From a virus, in IMG/VR virus record IMGVR_UViG_3300035199_000718, positions 1 through 47,068 of that record: a stretch of DNA of 47,068 bases, one strand, 5' to 3'. The translations under genes and the position numbers were made by a program. Positions 16,510 through 25,196 of this stretch are shown one piece after another. Numbering within the stretch: position 1 is the stretch's first letter; each line of letters starts with the position of its first letter. The notes beneath the pieces are model-generated. The model was given only the letters and a program-made list of their open reading frames with translations, ran no database searches and was not told the DNA's origin.

Positions 16510-16912
16510 TTTAGAGGGTACAATACACAAGTGGAAGATTGAACAGGGATTTATTAGGTCAAACGATCAAAGACCTCGATCTAAGCTTCACCTAATCGCC
16601 CGCTCTTTGTTAAAAGATATTTATCCTACACTGCAAATCTGTGAAGAAGTCCCAGTTCGGCTAAGGGGTAATCAAAAGATATTTGTTGATTTTTATATCA
16701 ATACTATCAAAACCGTTATTGAGGTTCATGGAGCGCAGCATTATAAATTTAATAGCCTATATCATAGTAGCGCACAAGACTTTGTTAATCAAAAAACTAG
16801 AGATAATAATTTAAAAGAATGGTGCGAACTTAATAACTTAAACTATATAGAACTACCTTTTAACGAGAACCAAGACAAATGGAAAATCAGGATATTGCAA
16901 GAGAGCGATTAG
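16496..16912 (+). CDS. EDxHD/Vsr-like endonuclease
   Basis: A 138-aa protein. ATG 16496 (MKVSDLEG) lies inside the end of recA; an upstream in-frame ATG at 16457 would deepen the overlap to 53 bases. Motif core is FVDFYINTIKTVIEVHGAQH: an Asp on the first strand, then Glu on the next and the HGxxH turn, as in Vsr/DUF559 and EDxHD nucleases of the PD-(D/E)XK superfamily. A similar core occurs in the protein encoded at 35486. No HTH or NUMOD domain is present, so it is more likely a working repair or recombination nuclease than a homing enzyme. Confidence 0.7.
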   Translation: MKVSDLEGTIHKWKIEQGFIRSNDQRPRSKLHLIARSLLKDIYPTLQICEEVPVRLRGNQKIFVDFYINTIKTVIEVHGAQHYKFNSLYHSSAQDFVNQKTRDNNLKEWCELNNLNYIELPFNENQDKWKIRILQESD

Positions 16913-17367
16913 CTAAACTCGACAGCGTTTTAGATGAATACGAATCTTCGCTAGGACTTCCTAGTTTTACTGACAGCTTTCACGATGATACGGCTAAAAA
17001 CTACTTGCAACTAACACGAAATCAAATAGAAAAACTAACTCCAGATCAGTGTAGTGAGGCCGCACTATTGTTGTCTAGCCTAGCATTTCATATACAAAGA
17101 AGTTATAATAGAGAAGTGGCTCGTAGCAACTGGGCTGATAGGGTTTTAAAAAGCACTATCGCTGGAAAAGAACAATCATACAGAGGGTCTTGGGAAAGTC
17201 AATTTAATCAAGCTGTCAAAGAGGATGGCTATACTACTAAAATTGCCGATATAAAAAGATACGCACAACAACGTGCTGATCGTCTTACGTATTTATCCTC
17301 ATCGATAAAAAGCATGAGTGATATTTTTCTTAGTGTTCAACGATCAAAGGTTTTAAAGCATGGATAA
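16879..17367 (+). CDS. Unknown helical protein beside RecA
   Basis: A 162-aa, mostly helical protein rich in Ser, Gln and Arg, for example TPDQCSEAALLLSSLAFHIQ and QRADRLTYLSSSIKSMSDIF. No enzyme motif. Size, helicity and position after the RecA and nuclease genes resemble recombination mediators such as T4 UvsY, but I see no decisive sequence similarity. Start ATG 16879 overlaps the nuclease gene by 34 bases, implying coupled translation. Confidence 0.55.
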   Translation: MENQDIARERLAKLDSVLDEYESSLGLPSFTDSFHDDTAKNYLQLTRNQIEKLTPDQCSEAALLLSSLAFHIQRSYNREVARSNWADRVLKSTIAGKEQSYRGSWESQFNQAVKEDGYTTKIADIKRYAQQRADRLTYLSSSIKSMSDIFLSVQRSKVLKHG

Positions 17368-17779
17368 AAAAGAACAAATTGCAGAACTGTTGTCTAATCT
17401 ATCGGAAGAAGATCTTGCAAATTTAACAAGCTTATTACAGGATAAGCCGACTAAAAAAGCGACTAAGAAAAAAACGACTAAAAAAAGAACGCCTCGTAAA
17501 AAAGCTACGAAGAAAGTAAATACTGCTGATTTTATGCATGGTATTCATTTAGATCCACAAGAACGAGCAGAGTTAAAATCTGCCTCTAAGTTCGATAAGG
17601 ACAAAGGTCTTGACAAACCAAAAGAAGCTGGTATAATACCAAAGTCACCGGGTTTTCAAAAGGTCGAAGCCCGATGTATGATATGTGGTAAAAGCTTTAA
17701 AGTTGCGCCATCGCTAATACCACCAGAACGAGATCGTTTTAAATGTAATATGTGCTGTTCCACTAGAGGATCTCATTAA
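17360..17779 (+). CDS. Histone H1-like Lys-rich protein with zinc ribbon
   Basis: A 139-aa protein in three parts: a short helical N-terminus (EQIAELLSNLSEEDLANLTS), a repeated basic stretch of KKATKKKT / KKRTPRKKATKK units like the tails of histone H1 and bacterial histone-like proteins, and a C-terminal zinc ribbon with CMICGKSFK and CNMCCSTRG. The basic tail should bind DNA through charge and the ribbon may add specificity. It lies immediately before the DnaB helicase gene, so a replication or packaging accessory role is likely. Exact function unknown. Confidence 0.65.
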   Translation: MDKKEQIAELLSNLSEEDLANLTSLLQDKPTKKATKKKTTKKRTPRKKATKKVNTADFMHGIHLDPQERAELKSASKFDKDKGLDKPKEAGIIPKSPGFQKVEARCMICGKSFKVAPSLIPPERDRFKCNMCCSTRGSH

Positions 17780-17782
17780 GCT

Positions 17783-19234
17783 ATGATATTATCTGATGTA
17801 CCTGCCGAACGAGCAGTCCTAGCTGGTATCTGCCGTTACGCCTCGGAAGCCTATTATGATGTCGGAGACTTGGTAGACGCAGAAAGCTTTACCATTGAGT
17901 CCAATTGCATGATTTATTCATGTCTAAAGCATATTATGGAAAAGGATTCCAATACCAGTATCGACCTACCTACAATTTTATCTTCTGCCAAAGAGATTGG
18001 TTTAGACGACATATTATCTAACAAAAATGAGATTGAGCATCTATCCGCAATTATGAAATTTCCCGTACTACTAAACAATGTACGGAAAATGGCAGCAAAA
18101 GTACGTAAGCTTCAAATTGCCAGAATGATGTATGATCAGTTAGAGTCTACTAAGGAAAAATATACTAGTGTTAAGGGCGACGAACCCATATCTCAAATAT
18201 TAGGTATCGCAGAAGAGTCTATTTTTGATTTTACTTCTTTATTAAATGATAATGATGACTCACCACAGAAAGTATTTGGAGACGTAGAAGAGAGATTGGA
18301 TGAGTTATGTGAAAATCCAATTGATCAGGTTGGCGTACCGACAGGATTTGATAGATATGATTTTGCCATTGGAGGAGGACTTAGAAGGGGTACGGTCAAT
18401 GTAATAGGAGCTAGGCCCAAAGTGGGTAAAACATTATTTGCAGAGAATGTTGGAATATATATAGCTAAACACCTAGGAGTTCCTGTATTAAACCTTGATA
18501 CCGAAATGACTAAGAAAGACCACCAAGATCGTGGCATAGCAATGCTGACAGAAGTTGCAATTAACGATATTGAAACTGGCAGTTTTGCTTCTAATAGCTA
18601 TAAGAATCAAAAAATTAGAGATGCTGCAAAAGAAGTAAAGGATATCCCCTACTTTCATAAGTCTATTGGCGGTAAGCCCTTTGAAGACCAACTATCTATT
18701 ATGAGAAGGTGGATAGCTAAAGAAGTTGGTCTCAATAAACAAGGTAAGGCAAAAGATTGTGTTATAGTATATGATTATTTAAAAATTATGGAGTCGTCTG
18801 AAATTAGTAAGGACATGAAGGAGTATCAACTATTGGGTTTTTTAATGACCTCCTTACATAACTTCGCCATAAGATACGAAGTTCCAGTTCTTGCTTTTGT
18901 TCAGCTAAATAGAGATGGTATTACTAAAGAGTCTACAGACACTGCAAGCGGATCAGATAGAATCATTTGGCTATGTTCTAACTTTAGTATTTATAAATCT
19001 AAATCTGATGAGGAAATTGCCAAGGATGGTCCTGAAAACGGAAATAGAAAACTAGTTCCAGTAATAGCTAGACATGGCGAAGGCCTTGCAGATAAAGACT
19101 ATATCAATGTTAATATGATTGGTAAATACGCAAAGCTGGTTGAGGGTAAAACCGCTTTTGAATTAGAAGATGGTACAAACTTAATTACTAACGACCCAAT
19201 GGAAATACAAAATGACGACGTTCCCTTCGCCTAA
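17783..19234 (+). CDS. dnaB: Replicative DNA helicase (DnaB family)
   Basis: A 483-aa hexameric-type helicase. The N-terminal helical domain (residues 1-150) carries the usual AERAVLAGI start; the RecA-like motor has GVPTGFDRYDFAIGGGLRRG, Walker A GARPKVGKT (209-217), a Glu in LNLDTEMTKK, Walker B CVIVYDYLKIM and the FVQLNRDG motif. It would unwind the fork 5' to 3' ahead of the polymerase. Length matches bacterial DnaB. The end is acidic and overlaps the primase gene by 23 bases, so helicase and primase are made together. Confidence 0.92.
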   Translation: MILSDVPAERAVLAGICRYASEAYYDVGDLVDAESFTIESNCMIYSCLKHIMEKDSNTSIDLPTILSSAKEIGLDDILSNKNEIEHLSAIMKFPVLLNNVRKMAAKVRKLQIARMMYDQLESTKEKYTSVKGDEPISQILGIAEESIFDFTSLLNDNDDSPQKVFGDVEERLDELCENPIDQVGVPTGFDRYDFAIGGGLRRGTVNVIGARPKVGKTLFAENVGIYIAKHLGVPVLNLDTEMTKKDHQDRGIAMLTEVAINDIETGSFASNSYKNQKIRDAAKEVKDIPYFHKSIGGKPFEDQLSIMRRWIAKEVGLNKQGKAKDCVIVYDYLKIMESSEISKDMKEYQLLGFLMTSLHNFAIRYEVPVLAFVQLNRDGITKESTDTASGSDRIIWLCSNFSIYKSKSDEEIAKDGPENGNRKLVPVIARHGEGLADKDYINVNMIGKYAKLVEGKTAFELEDGTNLITNDPMEIQNDDVPFA

Positions 19235-20363
19235 ATACAAAGATCAAGCAAAGCTGAATGCGATAACAGACTTGATTATACAAAACCTAGATAGATTTTA
19301 TGACTATTTCAATACAGAGATCGAATATAAAAATAATATTTTAATTAAATCTTCGTGCTTTATTCATGGAGGAGACAATCCTACGGCTCTTAACCTATAT
19401 TATAATGGAGATATAAGGGTCCACTATAAGTGTCGCACACATCAATGTGAAGAGCTATTTGGATCTTCAGGAATTAGTTTAATTAGAGGTGGCTTATCAA
19501 AACTAAAATATGGATGGAAAATTAATGGAGATAAAGAAGCGTCTTTTAATGAAACAATAGAGTTTATATTAGAGTTTACTAAACAAGACTTTAATAATTT
19601 AAAGGGAAAGCATACTGACTTAGATACGGATAAGCTCAAATTTTCTTCCTTAGTAAATACTTTTGAATTACCAAATCAACAGATACAGGGTATAGATGAC
19701 GAATATTATAGATCTAGCGTTGATATTCCCGCCCAGTATTATTTACAAAGAGGCTATTCAATAGAAATTTTAGACAAATATGGGGTAGGTACTTGTAAAA
19801 GAAAAGGGAAGTCATTATATCAACGTGCCGTTGTTCCTATTTATGATGAGGTAGGAAACTCTATTTTAGGTTTTAGCGGTAGAAGTATTTTTGAAAAATG
19901 TAGTAAATGCAACCATTATCATGATCCTAAGAAAGAATGTGGGTTTTTTCCAAAATGGAAGCACACATCTGGGTTTAAAAAAGAAAACTGCTTGTATAAT
20001 TATTGGAACGCAAAGGATGTTATACTACAAACTGGAGTAATCGTTTTAGTAGAATCTCCGGGAAATGTTTGGCGATTAGAAGAAGCTGGTATTCATAGTT
20101 CGGTTGCAATATTTGGAACACATTTAAGTCAAAATCAAAAAAAGATTATCGATTCGTCAGGTGCCTTTTCTATTATTTGTCTACTAGACAATGACGAGGC
20201 AGGAAAGAACGGTGCAAAAAAAATTCATGATCAGTGTTCCAATATGTATCGTATATATTTTCCTAAGTTTGCAGGAAACGACATAGGAGATATAGGTGTA
20301 GACGTAGTTACTAAAGATATTAAACCATTAATAAGTAAAATAGGAGACCTTTACAGTGAGTGA
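19212..20363 (+). CDS. DnaG-type DNA primase
   Basis: A 383-aa protein with a CHC2-type zinc-binding region near residues 48-80 (SCFIHGGDNPTAL, then HYKCRTHQCEELF) and a TOPRIM core (VLVESPGNVWRLEEAG with the catalytic Glu, FGTHLS, and CLLDNDEAGKNG with the metal-binding Asp residues). It makes RNA primers for the DnaB helicase encoded just upstream. It is much shorter than E. coli DnaG (581 aa) because the C-terminal helicase-binding domain is missing or small. A second Cys cluster CSKCNHYHDPKKEC (about residue 234) may bind another zinc. Overlaps both neighbours. Confidence 0.85.
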   Translation: MTTFPSPKYKDQAKLNAITDLIIQNLDRFYDYFNTEIEYKNNILIKSSCFIHGGDNPTALNLYYNGDIRVHYKCRTHQCEELFGSSGISLIRGGLSKLKYGWKINGDKEASFNETIEFILEFTKQDFNNLKGKHTDLDTDKLKFSSLVNTFELPNQQIQGIDDEYYRSSVDIPAQYYLQRGYSIEILDKYGVGTCKRKGKSLYQRAVVPIYDEVGNSILGFSGRSIFEKCSKCNHYHDPKKECGFFPKWKHTSGFKKENCLYNYWNAKDVILQTGVIVLVESPGNVWRLEEAGIHSSVAIFGTHLSQNQKKIIDSSGAFSIICLLDNDEAGKNGAKKIHDQCSNMYRIYFPKFAGNDIGDIGVDVVTKDIKPLISKIGDLYSE

Positions 20364-20598
20364 AGAATCAAAAGACACGCCAACAACAAATGTTAACTAT
20401 TCTCAACTGTTATTGCAAGCTATTGAAAGCCATTTTATTGCTAAAAAAACTAAAGCAATTGCAAATCTTACTAATTATTTACAACACCCAGCAGCAATTG
20501 GTGAACATCCTGATATAGTTACAGAAGGTATTAAGTTATTTGAAGATATTTCACATGCAGATGGCGTTCTAGACACTATTAAAAGGATTACACAATGA
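20356..20598 (+). CDS. Small unknown helical protein
   Basis: An 80-aa protein starting at GTG 20356, overlapping the primase end by 8 bases, and ending with an ATGA overlap to the dNMP kinase gene. It is mostly helical (SQLLLQAIESHFIAKKTKAI) with no motif. Coupling to the primase gene suggests a replisome accessory, but nothing in the sequence shows that. Confidence 0.5.
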   Translation: MSEESKDTPTTNVNYSQLLLQAIESHFIAKKTKAIANLTNYLQHPAAIGEHPDIVTEGIKLFEDISHADGVLDTIKRITQ

Positions 20599-21344
20599 GT
20601 GATATACAAATTATTGGATTTGCCGGTAGCAAACAGGCTGGTAAGGATACTGCTTGTAATTTTCTTCTTGCTGTAAAGCTAGCCGAACTTGGCATCAGCG
20701 AAAGTGTTCGACTAACCGACATGGGCAAGATCGAAGTCACAGACATATTAAGTGAATCTATCTCTGGACAAGAATGGATGCCATTTAAACCGCCTCATGT
20801 AGATGTTGAAAACCTATTTAATAATAAGCTTGGTAAGTTTATTAAAATATATTCGTTTGCTAATAAATTAAAACATATGTGCATCGATATTCTAGGCCTC
20901 AAAGAGAATTTAGTTTTTGGCAGCGATGAAGAAAAAAACACGTTAACGGACATACCATGGGATATTCCAGAGAAAACCGGCAATATGACAGTTCGAGAAG
21001 TTTTGCAACACGTAGGAACTGATATGTTTAGAGGTTTAGATCCTAGCGTATGGGTTAATGCTTGCTTACGACAAATAGAAGATGATGCGCCAGAACTAGC
21101 ACTTATATCTGATGTAAGATTTGAAAATGAAGTTAAGGCTATTCAGAACAAGGGTGGTTTTGTTATTGGACTAACTAGAAAACCATATGAAAAGCAAGAT
21201 AGTCATATCAGCGAACAAGAACCGAAAAAATGTTTGACCTTGTGCGATGCTATAATTGACAATAGCACTCTATCAATTTCAGAACAAAACGAACAAATTT
21301 ATTTAACCATTAAAGATCTAAAAAATGTTCCCCACATATTTTGA
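20595..21344 (+). CDS. Deoxynucleoside monophosphate kinase
   Basis: A 249-aa P-loop kinase beginning with GFAGSKQAGKD (residues 8-18), the Walker A form of phage T4 gp1-type dNMP kinases. Further features are MTVREVLQHVGTDMFRGLDPSVWVN and LISDVRFENEV, the acceptor and LID-side motifs of that family. It would phosphorylate dNMPs, including dTMP from ThyA, to dNDPs. Length is similar to T4 gp1 (241 aa). Lies between primase and a HAD phosphatase gene in one transcript. Confidence 0.85.
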   Translation: MSDIQIIGFAGSKQAGKDTACNFLLAVKLAELGISESVRLTDMGKIEVTDILSESISGQEWMPFKPPHVDVENLFNNKLGKFIKIYSFANKLKHMCIDILGLKENLVFGSDEEKNTLTDIPWDIPEKTGNMTVREVLQHVGTDMFRGLDPSVWVNACLRQIEDDAPELALISDVRFENEVKAIQNKGGFVIGLTRKPYEKQDSHISEQEPKKCLTLCDAIIDNSTLSISEQNEQIYLTIKDLKNVPHIF

Positions 21345-21355
21345 AAGGAGACTCA

Positions 21356-21766
21356 ATGCCACTTCCAGAATCGTCTAATACTTTAATTGTAGACTGCGAT
21401 GGTGTTATTGCAGATAAAACACACGGTGGAGACTATCATAAGGCTGGGCCGTTACAATATGGCATAGATCAGGTTAATAAACTGTATCATATGGGATATA
21501 CTATTGTTTTATATACAGCTAGATATGGAGATAGAGAGCATGGTAATATTCATTTACAATACGGAAGGGGATATAAAGAATGGACTGAGTGGCTAGCGAA
21601 ACATAAGGTTCAATATCATCATGCCTTTATGGGCAAGCCAGCAGGCGTTATGTATATAGACGACAAAGCTGCCCGAGTAGGAGGAGATCATCAAGATGGT
21701 TGGGGTCAGGTTTGGCAAGAAATTGATAATCTACAAGATCGAGATCAATATGGAAACAAGTCATGA
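21356..21766 (+). CDS. HAD-superfamily phosphatase
   Basis: A 136-aa HAD protein: LIVDCDGVIAD holds the nucleophile DxD, IVLYTARYGD is motif II, and GKPAGVMYIDDKAAR holds motifs III and IV. It lacks a large cap domain and resembles the phosphatase half of polynucleotide kinase/phosphatase and other small phage HADs. Substrate may be a DNA 3'-phosphate or a nucleotide; this is not resolved. Start ATG 21356 has AAAGGAG seven bases upstream; a TTG at 21341 in frame is an unlikely alternative. Overlaps the nuclease gene by ATGA. Confidence 0.8.
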   Translation: MPLPESSNTLIVDCDGVIADKTHGGDYHKAGPLQYGIDQVNKLYHMGYTIVLYTARYGDREHGNIHLQYGRGYKEWTEWLAKHKVQYHHAFMGKPAGVMYIDDKAARVGGDHQDGWGQVWQEIDNLQDRDQYGNKS

Positions 21767-22833
21767 TTCCTGTAGTATATTTTAGATCTTCATCGTTTAA
21801 TTGTCATCGATTTTGTCCGATGCAATACTACCTAGAATATACTCTAGGCTGGAGAGGTCCGTCTAATAAAAAAGCTGACAAAGGGACAATAGTGCATAAG
21901 GTTTTGGAAATTTGTGCTGTTGCCAAAAAAGCTTTACAAGACGGTAAGAAGATTATTACCGACGAGCAGATAGGTCGTGTTAGCACCTGTAATTATAAAC
22001 CAGAATACTTAGACAAAATAACAGCAAGGGTTTACGAATACTATACAAGTCGAATCCATCATCATCAATGGACTGAAAAAGATGCTAAGGATTGTCAGAA
22101 ATGGGTGTGCAAAGCCTTAGACTATAACGATGGTATGTTCGATCCCAGAAACAGAGACGTGGTTGATGTAGAACCACACTTTGATTTTCCAATAAAAGAA
22201 GACTGGGCAAACTATTCTTATGATATTGGCGATGAAAAAATTGAGGGATGTCTGAATTTAAAGGGTACAATAGACTTAGTGACACGCCTTGATGAAGACA
22301 CCATAGAGGTTATCGATTGGAAAACAGGAAAAAGACTGGACTGGGCTACTGGAAAACAAAAAACACAGGCGAGCTTATTTAAAGATCCGCAGTTAAGAAT
22401 TTATCACTATGCTGTTAAACAAATGTATCCTGATGTGTCATCATTCATTATAACAATATTTTTTATTAATGATGGAGGAGCGTTTACATTAAATTTCCAA
22501 GACGAAGATTTAAAAGATACGGAAAGAATGCTTAAGAATAAATTTGAATTTATTAAAGACACAGATGATCCTAAAATTATTAGACATCTAGATCCTCCAC
22601 AATCATGGAAATGTACAAAACTTTGTCATCAAGGCATGAGTACTTTTGAAGATACAAGCGTTAGGTCAATTAAAGAACACAGACCTAGACAAAAAACACC
22701 TCATGGAGAAGCGATGACTAAGTGTGAACAAACTAGATATATGATTAAAAAATATGGTATCGATTGGGTTACCCAAAACATCGCACATCCAGATCATGTT
22801 ATTGGAACCTATCAAGCACCGGGAGAAGTATAA
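21763..22833 (+). CDS. RecB/Cas4-like PD-(D/E)XK nuclease with probable Fe-S cluster
   Basis: A 356-aa nuclease. The core is KGTIDLVTR followed by IEVIDWKTGKRLDW (Asp, then Asp-x-Lys), the RecB-family active site, and a QLRIYHYAVKQMYP helix. The start SSSFNCHRFCPMQYYLEY and the late SWKCTKLCHQ give two pairs, Cys14/Cys18 and Cys284/Cys288, placed before and after the core as in AddB and Cas4, where four Cys hold a 4Fe-4S cluster. It would be an exonuclease for DNA end resection. It lies in the recombination and replication operon next to another nuclease gene. Confidence 0.8.
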   Translation: MIPVVYFRSSSFNCHRFCPMQYYLEYTLGWRGPSNKKADKGTIVHKVLEICAVAKKALQDGKKIITDEQIGRVSTCNYKPEYLDKITARVYEYYTSRIHHHQWTEKDAKDCQKWVCKALDYNDGMFDPRNRDVVDVEPHFDFPIKEDWANYSYDIGDEKIEGCLNLKGTIDLVTRLDEDTIEVIDWKTGKRLDWATGKQKTQASLFKDPQLRIYHYAVKQMYPDVSSFIITIFFINDGGAFTLNFQDEDLKDTERMLKNKFEFIKDTDDPKIIRHLDPPQSWKCTKLCHQGMSTFEDTSVRSIKEHRPRQKTPHGEAMTKCEQTRYMIKKYGIDWVTQNIAHPDHVIGTYQAPGEV

Positions 22834-23325
22834 ATGATAGAAGTTAAAATTACACCACAAATGAAAAAACGAGCATGGGCCAAAGCTAGGCAAATGGGTC
22901 GACTTAGAAACTCTATCACTCGCGGCAAAGGAAATATAGCGGGGTTTTTGGGGGAAGAGGTTGCTAACGCGCTTATCAAAGGTACTATTAGCAACACATA
23001 CGACTATGACATCTTATATAAAAACATCAAATATGATGTTAAAACCAAAAGATGTACGTCGCCCCCAAAACCCTTTTATGAATGTTCTGTTACAGCATAT
23101 AATACAAAACAAAAATGTGATCGATATGTGTTTGTAAGAATTGAATGGGTTAAAGGCAAATGGGGAAGAGCATGGGTCTTGGGCTGGTTAGAACATCAAG
23201 AATATTTTACAAAAGCTAAAAAACTCAACCGAGGAGATATTGATACGTCTAATGGATATATGGTTAAGGCCGATTGTTATAATGTTCCAATTAATACATT
23301 AAGACCTTTTAGGAGAAGGAAATGA
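22834..23325 (+). CDS. PD-(D/E)XK-type nuclease
   Basis: A 163-aa basic protein with a compact restriction-like core: GFLGEEVANAL (Glu on the first helix), a YDYDILY strand with Asp, and IKYDVKTKR (Asp-x-Lys on the next strand). The C-terminus ends in basic RPFRRRK. This is the minimal catalytic arrangement of phage PD-(D/E)XK nucleases. Its role could be Holliday-junction cleavage, repair or host DNA breakdown. It immediately precedes the polymerase gene and is coupled to it by ATGA. Confidence 0.6.
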   Translation: MIEVKITPQMKKRAWAKARQMGRLRNSITRGKGNIAGFLGEEVANALIKGTISNTYDYDILYKNIKYDVKTKRCTSPPKPFYECSVTAYNTKQKCDRYVFVRIEWVKGKWGRAWVLGWLEHQEYFTKAKKLNRGDIDTSNGYMVKADCYNVPINTLRPFRRRK

Positions 23326-25187
23326 CCTATGTTCCTTTGCATGTTCATTCTGAATATAGCCTGTTGGATGGACTTTCTCAAACCCATCAGATTTCAAAAA
23401 GAATGTCTGATATCGAAACAAACGTTTGTGCATTAACAGACCATGGCAGCGTATCTGGCGCAGTTGATTTTTCTAGAACGTTAAATAATGCTTCTCAAAA
23501 GCCTATTCTAGGATGTGAGTTTTATATTTGTTTTAATGACGCTAAAGAAAAAACTCAAGAAAATCGAAACTTAATTCACCAAGTTATTTTAGCAAAAAAT
23601 TTACAGGGCTGGAAAGACATTTTAGGACTTGTATCACAATCAAATCATCCAGATCAGTTCTACTATAAGCCACGTATTGATTTCAATCAGCTAAAAAAAG
23701 TCGCAGAAAAAGGCAACTTAGTATCTTTTAGTGGGCACTTAGGGTCATATCTAGGTAAGCTAGTAGTAGAAAATGAGTCAGACGATCTAATTTGTACAGC
23801 CGCATTGAAAATGCAACAAATTTTTGGAAAAGATAATTTTTTTATTGAAATACAATTAATTGATTCTGACAACAACGAAACCTCAAGGATTACGGCTGAA
23901 AAATTACGTCAGATTTCTATCAAAACCGGTATCCCATGCGTAGCAACTCCCGATGCTCATTATCCCACTAGAGAGGCCGCAGAGGACCAGCAAGTACTTC
24001 TCTGTACGTCGTTAAAAAAGACGATAGGACAAGTTCAACGAGAATTAAAAGAAGGCAAATCTAGATCTCTAGAGTGCTTTTTTTCTTCAAATAATTTTCA
24101 TATTCCCTCCTATGAGGAAATGAAACAATACCATAATGATGAGGAGCTATCCAATACTGTTTTAATTGCAGATATGTGTGATTCATACAATATTCTCGGA
24201 CCACCCAATCCACCCGAGTTTAACTGTCCATCGGGATACTCTCCAAAAGAATATCTCCGTTATATTTGCAAAATGGGATGGGCACAAAAGATGCAACATG
24301 TTAATAAAGAAAACCCCAAATTCCCACAATATGGAGAACGGGTTAATAAAGAGCTAGAGATCTTTGAAGGAGCTGGCTTATCGAGCTATTTTTTAATTGT
24401 ACAAGATATCTTAAAGTATTGTAAAGATGCTGGTTATTTAACTGGTCCGGGACGAGGTAGCGCAGCTGGTTGTATGGTTTCTTACTTAATTGGTATTACG
24501 CAAATTGATCCAGTTAAATATGATTTAGTTTTTGAAAGATTTTATAATGCAGGAAGAAACACCGATACTAGAATATCTATGCCCGATATTGATATTGATG
24601 TTCCTAAAGAAGCAAGAGAAAAAGTTATAGAATACATTAAACAAAGGTATGGTACAGATAACGTAGCTCAAATTGTTACTTACCAAACCTTGCAAGGTCG
24701 GTCAGCACTTAAACGCGTTATGCAGGCGCGTGGCAATATATCTTTTGCTGAACAAAACGAAATCACTAAACATATTATGGACGAGGCAAAAATTGCTGAT
24801 GAATTACAAGACATGAAAGAGGAGTTGGGCGAGTCATCCTTGATTCTATGGGCTTTAAAAAATAGAAAAAAACAATTAAAAGATTGGTGTGAGATTGGTG
24901 AAAATGGCAAATTAGAGGGTAAACTATCTAAGGTGTTTGAACAGGCTATGCGTATGGAGGGAACCAAAATTATTCAATCCAAACATGCAGCGGGCGTAGT
25001 GGTTTCACCATCACCAATTTCTAAGACATGTCCAATGATTAGATCAGCTGCTAAAGGAGATAAAAATCTTTTGGCGGGATTTGAAGGGCCAAGTTGTGAA
25101 GATGTAGGACTATTAAAGTTGGATGTATTAGGAATTAGAATGCTAGATAAAATAATGGAAGTTCCACAGATACTTAAACAGTCATAG
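23322..25187 (+). CDS. DNA polymerase III alpha, N-terminal part (PHP + palm)
   Basis: A 621-aa protein matching the first half of bacterial DnaE. Residues 1-270 form a PHP domain whose metal ligands look intact: HVH (His7, His9), TDHG (Asp40, His41), GCEFY, SGHLG and PDAHY; in E. coli several of these are lost. The palm holds GPGRGSAAGCMVSYL, the catalytic pair Asp422 and Asp424 in MPDIDID, and the third catalytic Asp601 in LLKLDVLGIRML. The protein stops 20 residues after Asp601, where normal DnaE continues into the fingers. The missing part is encoded at 25861. It needs that partner to be a polymerase. No intein motif is seen at the end. Confidence 0.92.
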   Translation: MTYVPLHVHSEYSLLDGLSQTHQISKRMSDIETNVCALTDHGSVSGAVDFSRTLNNASQKPILGCEFYICFNDAKEKTQENRNLIHQVILAKNLQGWKDILGLVSQSNHPDQFYYKPRIDFNQLKKVAEKGNLVSFSGHLGSYLGKLVVENESDDLICTAALKMQQIFGKDNFFIEIQLIDSDNNETSRITAEKLRQISIKTGIPCVATPDAHYPTREAAEDQQVLLCTSLKKTIGQVQRELKEGKSRSLECFFSSNNFHIPSYEEMKQYHNDEELSNTVLIADMCDSYNILGPPNPPEFNCPSGYSPKEYLRYICKMGWAQKMQHVNKENPKFPQYGERVNKELEIFEGAGLSSYFLIVQDILKYCKDAGYLTGPGRGSAAGCMVSYLIGITQIDPVKYDLVFERFYNAGRNTDTRISMPDIDIDVPKEAREKVIEYIKQRYGTDNVAQIVTYQTLQGRSALKRVMQARGNISFAEQNEITKHIMDEAKIADELQDMKEELGESSLILWALKNRKKQLKDWCEIGENGKLEGKLSKVFEQAMRMEGTKIIQSKHAAGVVVSPSPISKTCPMIRSAAKGDKNLLAGFEGPSCEDVGLLKLDVLGIRMLDKIMEVPQILKQS

Positions 25188-25196
25188 AGGTTTAAT

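Noticed and set aside
17450-17520. DNA repeat array in the Lys-rich region
   Set aside because: The ACGACTAAAAAA-like repeats are codons for the KKAT/KKRT tail of a protein and continue in frame, so they are a protein repeat and not a separate DNA element.
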